NCBI RefSeq assembly: GCF_025399195.1
Contig: NW_026252114.1
Location: 124,001 to 188,000, forward strand
Direction of reading: 5' to 3'
DNA: 64,000 bases
From: Umbelopsis ramanniana AG
Lineage: Eukaryota; Mucoromycota; Umbelopsidomycetes; Umbelopsidales; Umbelopsidaceae
In this document: positions 56,722 to 64,000 of the stretch, in pieces
Layout: each line of letters opens with the position of its first letter
How positions within the stretch are numbered: the stretch's first letter is position 1
Position numbers and translations under genes: made by a program
The notes under the pieces: generated by a model
Databases searched by the model: none
What the model was told of the DNA's origin: nothing
What the model saw: the letters and a program-made list of their open reading frames with translations, nothing else

Positions 56722-57680
56722 AAAAAAAAAAAACTATTATTATTTTCTGGGACAGATTAAGACCTTCTTGACCGATGCTTACGAATGTACATCTCTGAAT
56801 AAATGCTGTTTGATTTGATATCCTCCATCTTGAACACAGCTGAGTCCCATGACAACTTGTTACGTTATGTGAATTGGTGCGAAGTTGAATTTCAGCCAGC
56901 GATGGGATCGGGACTGAAGCAAAGATTTCAACGGCGTCTGTCATTATCCTGTTTGTGGCTTCACAACTTTAATCAAAAGACTGCCGTCATGAATACAGCC
57001 AGCGTATTACCCCGCATATTCAACATGATGTCTACTATAATGCGTAAACAGTAATGTCATCATAGTTGGAACATTCAATTGTATGAGCCCTTTGCATTAA
57101 GTGTCGTTCAGACAACTATTCTTTCGCCGTTTCTAGATTACGGAATGTAATTGACAGCAGGATGAACTTGGTTGATGGCTGGCGAATCAACTGGTAGAAA
57201 AAAAACCATCTTCCTTTCCACTGCGTTCGATGAACCGAATTGCCTCCAGTACGCTGATTTGTTACTGGATGAATTGGCGGCTAAATCTAGACATTTTAAT
57301 ATGTATGGACTTGTTTCTTGTAAAATCAACAAACGCACAGACTTAGTTACCAGTAATCGGGCTATATATATCTTTTCACACGATCTGTGAGAGAAATGGA
57401 GATTTTTGCCAAGGATTAGGCTAGTTTGTGCTAGAGATTGTCATGCAGACACTGTATAGCATACTCCGCAGCTGCAAATTGGAACCACACGAAACATTCC
57501 TACCCAGTAAATTTACTTTTACATGCACACGAAGGTAAAAAATGTGAAACCGTTTATTTCATGTCTGTTTGCCGATGCTACAGTTTCAGCCAAGAGCGAT
57601 CGTATATATAAAGAGCTAAAATAAATGATTTTCGTGTTACTTATAGTCCGATTTCTATTATTTTCCAACACAAACAAAAG
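56722..57680. other. Intergenic region
   Basis: About 960 bp. A 71-codon ATG frame at 57175-57390 looks protein-like but has no recognised domain or splice support. The 3' end holds the promoter of the small secreted-protein gene. Confidence 0.4.
57603..57612 (+). promoter_or_regulatory. TATA box of the small secreted-protein gene
   Basis: TATATATAAAG about 70 nt upstream of the ATG at 57681, a strong TATA element. Confidence 0.5.
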
Positions 57681-58022
57681 ATGAAGCTTGTTTCCACAGT
57701 CTTGCTATTCTGCTCCATCCTTTTCGTAGTCGCTGCCGACATTATCAAGCCACATCCATATCAAGTCTGGCGTGCTGGTACTACACAAACTGTTCAGATT
57801 GAAGGCGACTTCCATGAAGAGGACACCATAGCCATCTTTTTCAATGAAGATCGCGATGCCTTGTTGGCTGGAGGCCCTGCCTCCCAGAAGGTGTTTGAAG
57901 TTTACGTTCCATGGGAAGCCAAATCACCAGCTGGAAAGTACTCAGAACTTGTGGTTGTCCACCGTTACCAATACTACCTAAATAATGTTGAGACGGTCTG
58001 GGTCAACGTTACCACTCATTGA
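57681..58022 (+). CDS. Small secreted protein, Kre9/Knh1-like beta-sandwich fold
   Basis: Intronless, 113 aa. Signal peptide MKLVSTVLLFCSILFVVAA, then a mature chain starting DIIKPHPYQVWRAGTTQTVQIEG and closing with ELVVVHRYQYYLNNVETVWVNV. The PxxxxxWxAG opening is the pattern of the fungal Ser-Thr-rich GPI-anchored / Kre9-Knh1 wall protein domain (usually IxSPxxGxxWxAG..ITW). There is no Cys and no GPI signal, so it is probably freely secreted or wall-associated. A strong TATA box suggests high or regulated expression. The family call is tentative. Confidence 0.7.
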   Translation: MKLVSTVLLFCSILFVVAADIIKPHPYQVWRAGTTQTVQIEGDFHEEDTIAIFFNEDRDALLAGGPASQKVFEVYVPWEAKSPAGKYSELVVVHRYQYYLNNVETVWVNVTTH

Positions 58023-58821
58023 TAATGTAAATCCCTGACATTTATCTTATATATACTACATCACTAGCTAGTTGGCCTATCTGAGGCTCACATGTAATTA
58101 TCACACCCCAACTGTAAACATTTTTTACTACATCCCATGTAAATTGTATAATTGGACCAATGACTGATATCTAAAAATGAAACTATTTCAAATTTTCCTG
58201 GGAATATCGCAAGTGGATGTTTCAGGCGAACTCTTCGAGCAGGGTGGTGCCTTTCTCGCGGTCGCTAGATCCTTGAAAATGGAAGCAAACGTACAATGCT
58301 TCCAGTCAATCTGAATAACAATGAACGGAAATTTTTGGTATCATGTTGCAGACCGATCTGTCCCTCAACTACCATCATTGTCTCAGAAAGTTATTGGTCC
58401 GGTCCGGCTTAACCCGTACCTCTGCTATGAAGTAACTTGAGACAGACTTACGGTGGGCTCATCTGTTCAGAATGACGACGCTTCGTAGCACTCTTTCATT
58501 AATTCATATAGCGCAAGCATTTAACGCGCGCTACAAAAAGGTTCGTCGCCGAAAAAAGCGCCATCAACAGACATTTTGCACGCTTGGCTAATTATTTCAA
58601 TTTTTTGAAATTTTACTTTTTCTTACTTTTACGGGAAGCTTCTAAGTGAGATGCTCGATGCTTTTGTGATAGAAAAAAAAAACCAAGTTGAAGGGCAGTG
58701 ACTTGGCACAAGTGTATAACGGAGGAAAAGGTGATATGAATAATAAAAAAAAAGAGCAAAACTCGAAAATGTGATTTTGAAATGGTTAAAACAAGAAAAT
58801 TACACAACCACAATCATTGCA
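58023..58821. other. Convergent 3' intergenic region
   Basis: Unremarkable 800-bp spacer between the small secreted-protein gene and the stop codon of eIF5B. No coding sequence recognised. Confidence 0.4.
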
Positions 58822-61800
58822 CTAATCTACATTCAAGACCTTCTTCAACTTGACGACAAGAGCCCATTCTTCCTTGCTAAGATCATTTCTAAAGCTCTCC
58901 TTGAGGATATCAATGGATTGTCTGGTGATCTTGGAATAGAGTTCATCTGACTCAATAAAGTGTCTACCGTAGGTCTTTGGAGTTTCGTAGACAGCACATT
59001 CAATCTTGATGGCAACACCACCACCAGCACCACCACGCTTGACAATTTCCACGGCCTTGTGATTCTGTTCCATAGATGTCACTTTACCAAGGGTGATAAT
59101 GTCCCTCTGTTTCGTTTCTGGATCAGTTCGAATGACACAGATGGGAGTTCCAATGCGCAAGACACCTTCAACGACATCAACACCAATGATAATGGGGTCC
59201 TTCTTGTTGAAAATAGCTTGAGGAACCATCTTCAAAACACATGGGAACACAGCCTGAGGAGCCTGATCCTTTCTCTTTTGTTCGAGAAGTTGTTGATGGT
59301 AAGCGGTAAAGGCGTCAAACAAGTGATAGATAATCTCAGCCTTGAAAACCTTGATACCCAAATCGTTGGCAAGTTCTTCGGCTTCCTTGTCGACCTTGAC
59401 ATCGAAACAAAGCATGACAGCAAACTCGCGAGCCTTCTCCAACATGACACTAGCTCTGTGGACATCCTTTTTGTGAACGGGACCAATGTTGATACCAGAA
59501 ACTGGAATCTTAGATGTCTTAAGGAATTCTAACAAAGCTTCCAAGGAACCAAGGGTTGAGGCTTGGACCCAAACACCGTGACCGGATCGATCAATAGAGC
59601 TCATCAAGTTAGTCAAATCAGACATGACTTCTTCCTTCAAGTCATCTTCATCATCATCAGGGCCGCAGACAAGGAGGCGAGAACCAGCAATAGCCTTTTC
59701 AAGATCTGGAGCAGAGATTTTGATACCAAGAGCGGCCTTGACTTCCTTGTGATGAACGTATGCTGATTTGACACGAAGTTCACGCATAGGCTGAGGAGTG
59801 AGCAGCGCTCGAACTTGCGTCACAATGGGACCGTTAAGGCCACAGACAACGATCTTGTCACCTTCACGCAGCCATCCGTTGACAAGGACAACATCAATTG
59901 TGGTACCGAGACCTTCAATGACCTTGACTTCCAACACCGTACATTCGAGTTCGGTAATATACATGAGCTTGTCACTCATACGAGACTGAGTAAGGTTGAC
60001 CAACAGGTTCAACATATCAGGAACACCTTCACCAGAATGAGCAGAGGTAGGTACCAAAGAAACATATTTGGCAAAGTTCTTGTTGTCATAGTAGAGACAG
60101 GCGTTCAAACCTTGTTCAGCAAAGGCAACCATGGTCTGCTGCACACGGTTCTCGAACTCGCGCTTGACGTGCTCTGTTTGCTTGGAAAGAGAGTCTTGGA
60201 AACCGTTGTCAGGAATAGCCTTCCAGCCGAACAGACGATCAATCTTGTTGAGAGCAACAATGAAGGGCGTCTTGCGATCACGAAGCAAGCGAATGGATTC
60301 CAAAGTTTGAGGTTCCAAACCGTGCATAATATCAACAACAAGAATGGCAATGTTACAAAGTGAACTACCACGAGAACGAAGATTGGTGAAAGACTCGTGC
60401 CCAGGGGTATCGATAACGAGCAGACCAGGAAGCTTGAGGCCTTCGCCAACGGCCTTGTCACCGAGAACGGCTGTCTTTTGCTTGATAGCATCACCGGGGA
60501 AATAAGTGGCACCAATTTGTTGAGTGATACCACCAGCTTCACCTTCTTGAACGTTGGTTTGACGAATCTTATCCAACAGCTTAGTCTTACCGGTATCGAC
60601 GTGACCAAGAATACAAGCAATAGGGGAGCGAAGATCATCCTTTGATCGAGCAGCAAGGGCTTCCTTTTGACGCTGCTCACGGCGAGCTGCAGCTTCTTCC
60701 TTCCTCTTCAAAGCCATCTTTTGGGTGGCGGTCAACTCCTCTTCGGATGATTCATCATCGGAATCAGAGTAATCAGAGCTGTCTTCATCACTAGAATCGT
60801 CGTCCTCATCGTCGTCCTCATCAGACTCTTCTTCAGATTCAGATTCTTCGGCAGCAGCAGGTTTAGCGGCAGGTGCAGCAGGTTTAGCAGCAGCAGGCTT
60901 GGCGGCAGGTGTGGCTTTAACGGGTGCTGCGACCTTTTCTTCTTCATCACTGCTTGCATCCCAGCTATCCTTGACTTCTTCTTCTTCGCTCTCTTGATCC
61001 CAGCTATCCTTAACATCTGCTTTGTCTTCGTCAGAGTCGGCAGCATTTTCCCAAGAATCTTTTTTTTTTCCATTACGTTAGTATCGAATAGGCATACCTT
61101 GAACTGGTATATATTAAAATTCTTTACCTTCTTCTTCGTCTTCTTTCTCTGCAGCCTTCTTGGCTGCTTCCTCTTCTTCCTTGCGCTTCTTCTCTTCTTC
61201 GAGACGCTTCTTTTCCTCTTCCTTTCTGGCGGCTTCATTAGCGGACTGAGGACCCTTCTTCTTTTTGCGGTTGTCGTAGACAGGTTTCTTGACCTTGTTG
61301 TCGCCATCCTTATTCATAAGACCTTCGACCTTAACACCGGCGTCGATCATTTGTTGGAGACGAAGTTGAGCGCGCTGCTGAGCTTCCTTTTGTGCCTTGG
61401 TGAGCAACTTTCCTTCTTTGCGCAATTGCTCCTTCTTGAGCTATAGCAGTAAAGCAAGCAACAAAGGAAATGGCCATGTAAGCAAAAGAATTGTAGTCAA
61501 AGCGATATATACCTCAATCATGCCAAGTTCAACTTACTCTCTCCTTTTCCTTCTTCTTGGCCTTAGCTTCTTCCTTCATGCGCTCTTCTTCTTCAGCAAT
61601 TCTTGCTTCTTCTTCAGCCTTAAGTCTAGCCTCTTCCTCAATTCGGCGAGCCTCTTCTTCAGCAGCGCGTTGAGCCTCCATCATTTTCTAAGAAAGAGTT
61701 TGAGAGTGTGAGTTTGTGGATAGTACGCAGTCAAGGCGGACACTTTGGCATATACTTACTCTGAGAGCGGCAATGGGAGCGCCACCCTTCTTTTTACCCT

Positions 61801-62731
61801 TGGCAGCGGGAGCTTCAGCAGCCTCTTCTTCGGGTTCGGCCTTCTTAGCGCCCTTCTTCTTCTTCTTTTTCTTGTTTTTGGAATCACCCTCTTGTTCGTC
61901 TTCCTCAGCAGCAGGAGTTTCAGCTACTGGTTGGGGCTTGGGAGCTTCTTTGGCAGGCTGATCCTTATTCTCAAGACCAATGATCTTGTTGAATTCTTCT
62001 TCTTCTGCTTCCTGAGCGGCCTTCTTTTCGAGAGCAGCGGCCTTCTTTGCTTCCTTTGCCTTTTCCTTCTTCAGCTTTTCCTTCTCCTTCTTGGAGAGAA
62101 TTCTGATCTCGCCGCCGTCAGCATTGTCGTCAGGAAGTGGAGTAGCAGATCGAGAATCGGAAGCTTGGGATTCGAGGTCAACGTTCTTCTTACCCTTCTT
62201 TCCTTTCTTTTCCTTGGGCTTTTCTGCCCAGTCGTATTCATCTTCGATTTGTTCATCCTCGTTTGTAGCAGCAGGAGGAGCAGCTTGTTCTTGTTCTTCC
62301 TCCTCCTCAATATCGGCGGCTGTTGCCCTCTTATTCTTCTTTCCCTTCTTCTTGGCGGCCTTGCTCATAAGAGCCATCAAACTGTAAAACACATCAGAAT
62401 AGCGATTAGATCGCCGCAATTCCATGTCTGGACAATGGTTGAAGAATCCCTAACATACCTATCGCCTTCTTCCTCGTCAACGTTGGCAAGCACACCGAAG
62501 TCGGCAGTGTTGGTACCGTAGTTTTGAGGAGCTTCTTGGTCATCTTCGTTATTGTTGATAGCAGTAGTGGCGCCAGTGACTGCGGCGTCTTCTGCGAACT
62601 CGTCGTCCCTGCGCATCGTGAAGATATAAGTCAATGCCATACGGTCATGAGAACAATTAACAGTGTAGCCAGTAAATGCATCCATACCAGTAGTCATCTT
62701 TCTTTCTGTTTCCTCCCTTCTTCTTTCCCAT
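58822..62731 (-). CDS. FUN12: Translation initiation factor eIF5B
   Basis: Six exons on the minus strand, 62731-62688, 62608-62459, 62381-61760, 61687-61538, 61440-61128 and 61058-58822, 1171 aa. The N-terminal half is the usual Lys/Glu-rich charged region starting [15 protein letters not shown]. The GTPase domain carries G1 [15 protein letters not shown] (from about residue 578), switch [17 protein letters not shown]3 [15 protein letters not shown] and G4 NKIDR, followed by the domain II barrel and C-terminal domains ([34 protein letters not shown]). It catalyses 60S joining and Met-tRNAi positioning. The splice site entering the last exon lies in an A-run (AAAAAAAAAAG), so that border is less sure. 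Confidence 0.95.
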
Positions 62732-63127
62732 TTTGTTGAGCGAGTATTAAAACAAGTACAAGTTGCTTTGAGGTTGTCGAAAATTGATATTTCTTTCGCC
62801 CACACAAAAAAAAAAAAAAAATCCAAACTCGGTTTGTGACGTGGTTCTGTTTGGGCCTTTGCAACAAATCGAAGAAGGTGGAGCTCACTCACCGAAAGAC
62901 ATTCTATAATATTTGAAAAGGTATTTTTAATCATGGCCATGATATTTATATTGCTTGTAAAAAGCAAAAATTCGTTGGAAAACACAGCTAAACTAAAGGC
63001 CATGTAGACGCGCCAATTTTTTTTTTTTAATCATTTCAATTCTTGGTCTACAAACGATGTTATTTTTGGAGTATATAATGCATCTTTTTCATATTTGGAT
63101 TACTTGTTAATGGTGCCAATTTATCGA
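62732..63127. other. eIF5B promoter / 3' flank of the fumarate reductase gene
   Basis: 396 bp. Contains a CRE-like half palindrome TGACGTGG at 62837-62844 about 105 bp upstream of the eIF5B ATG, with poly-T runs near 62806-62820 and 63018. Confidence 0.4.
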
Positions 63128-64000
63128 TTACTTCTTCAAAGTGCCAATGATAGCATAAGGAGCGTACTTTTCAACGACATCGGGCTTGTGGAGCATATTG
63201 AATTCATCAGTAGCATCACGACCAGCGAAGATAAGAATGGCCTTCTTGCCACCAGGGTGGTCGGGCAAGAAGTCGGTAACGTTGAGAACTTGGCCGTTCA
63301 CAATCACCCAGCAGTCATCAGGCTTGTTGTGCTTAGCCACCTCTTCCAAAGTATATTCGCCCATCTTCTGGGGAGCATCTTCCTTCTTGGGTTCCTCAGC
63401 AGGGGTCTCAACTGCCGATGTTTGTGATGGAGCAGCAGCGGAGGGTTGACCAGAAGAAGCAGCACCGGGCCATGCAATTTCAAAGTTGACCTTGGGTTCG
63501 TTAGGGTTGATGGTGATGTTAATACCGATACCACCATTCAAGTGCTGAGCAATGGCACCCAAACGTTGTTGAGCAACAGCATTGCTGTTGTTGACGAGAT
63601 GGCTGAACAAGTGCTTGGAAGCGGATGCACCAGCAACACGACCAAACACGACGCATCCAAGCAAGGAAGAACCACCAAGACGGTTGGCACCGTGGACACC
63701 ACCGCACATTTCACCAGCGGCAAACAGACCAGGAATGGCTTTGCCAGAAGCATCATGGACTTCAGACTCTGGTGAGATCTCAACACCACCCATGGTGTAG
63801 TGAAGAACGGGTTGCATATGGGCAACGTAGAAGTAGTCGGTCATCTTGATGGGGAAGTTATGGAAATACTTTTTACCCCAAGGGTCCTTTGCCTTGCCAT
63901 TGCAAATAGCATTGTATTCTTCCAAAGTCTTCTCGAGCTTCTCAGGTGAGATACCCATGTCCTTTGCAAGTTCTTGACCGTTAGCAAAACGCTTCATGAG
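63128..64000 (-). CDS. OSM1: Fumarate reductase flavoprotein fused to cytochrome b5 (3' part, runs off the window)
   Basis: The open frame enters from beyond 64000 and stops at 63128; 290 codons are visible and the start lies outside. The visible part is the end of the FAD-dependent fumarate reductase/Osm1 family (DPWGKKYFHNFPIK, MQPVLHYTMGGVEISPESEV, IPGLFAAGEMCGGVHGANRL, GGSSLLGCVVFGRVAG), with the substrate HYTMGG and FAD-binding AAGEMCGGVHGANRLGG motifs. A Pro/Ala-rich linker leads to a C-terminal cytochrome b5 domain: YTLEEVAKHNKPDDCWVIVN, VTDFLPDHPGGKKAI with the heme-ligand HPGG His, and the second ligand in DEFNMLHKPDV. Such enzymes reduce fumarate with soluble donors under low oxygen and support ER oxidative folding. 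Confidence 0.93.
   Translation of the reverse strand, partial: LMKRFANGQELAKDMGISPEKLEKTLEEYNAICNGKAKDPWGKKYFHNFPIKMTDYFYVAHMQPVLHYTMGGVEISPESEVHDASGKAIPGLFAAGEMCGGVHGANRLGGSSLLGCVVFGRVAGASASKHLFSHLVNNSNAVAQQRLGAIAQHLNGGIGINITINPNEPKVNFEIAWPGAASSGQPSAAAPSQTSAVETPAEEPKKEDAPQKMGEYTLEEVAKHNKPDDCWVIVNGQVLNVTDFLPDHPGGKKAILIFAGRDATDEFNMLHKPDVVEKYAPYAIIGTLKK

Noticed and set aside
57175-57390. 71-codon ATG frame upstream of the small secreted protein gene
   Set aside because: Reads plausibly as protein but has no recognised family, splice or promoter evidence; left unannotated.
61745-62521. 258-codon Leu/Phe-rich plus-strand frame resembling a membrane protein
   Set aside because: Antisense of the Lys/Glu-rich region of eIF5B, which produces Leu/Phe/Ser codons on the opposite strand.
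1-64000. tRNA, rRNA, CRISPR or transposon
   Set aside because: No tRNA A/B-box pair, rRNA segment, spaced repeats, terminal inverted repeats or transposase domain were noticed by eye; a tRNAscan or repeat search could still find diverged copies.

Overview
The window is eukaryotic nuclear DNA from a filamentous fungus, most likely an early-diverging mould of the Mucoromycota (Mucorales-like). This is inferred from many short introns (about 45-110 nt) with GTAAGT-type donors and TACTAAY-like branch points, compact intergenic spaces, ricin-B-type lectins of a mucoralean type, a fumarate reductase fused to cytochrome b5, and Rsc7/Npl6, samB/Mub1 and Urc1 proteins. No rRNA, tRNA, CRISPR array, intact transposon or virus-like gene was recognised. 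Exon structures below were assembled by hand from splice sites and checked for reading-frame phase; the exon lengths of each multi-exon model add up to a whole number of codons.

Layout. 1-5 kb: a secreted double-psi-barrel protein, a long gene-poor stretch and an unknown multipass membrane protein. 5-13.4 kb: a single-pass SH3 protein, an Fmp25/RCC1-like mitochondrial protein, a ribosomal protein eS31 fused to a degenerate ubiquitin, the chromatin-remodelling subunit Rsc7/Npl6 and phosphatidylserine synthase. 13.5-21.4 kb: a type-B carboxylesterase, a Na+/H+ antiporter, the MYND protein samB/Mub1 and Tom22. 21.9-29.6 kb: a secreted Cys-rich protein, a CaMKK-like kinase, a PA-TM-RING ubiquitin ligase and a questin-oxidase-like protein. 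29.9-36.6 kb: two tandem ricin-B lectins, the Golgi syntaxin Sed5 and a SAP-domain protein. 37-43 kb: a small unknown gene, octanoyltransferase (Lip2), and a head-to-head pair of uracil phosphoribosyltransferase and Urc1 (uracil catabolism). 43.6-52.7 kb: two cell-surface membrane proteins (one with a WSC domain), a protein resembling Integrator subunit 2, the Rad18 ubiquitin ligase and a DUF1206 membrane protein. 52.7-64 kb: a gene-poor interval, an ER protein disulfide isomerase ending in RDEL, a small secreted protein, eIF5B and the 3' part of a fumarate reductase-cytochrome b5 gene running off the end.

Most neighbours are unrelated housekeeping genes. The clearest functional linkage is the UPRT/Urc1 pair, which share about 200 bp of promoter and belong to one pyrimidine salvage/degradation route. 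The most unusual items are the short Integrator-subunit-2-like protein, the eS31 fusion whose ubiquitin has lost the Ile44 patch, the conjugation-tail arginines and several linkage lysines, and an 11-nt micro-exon in URC1.
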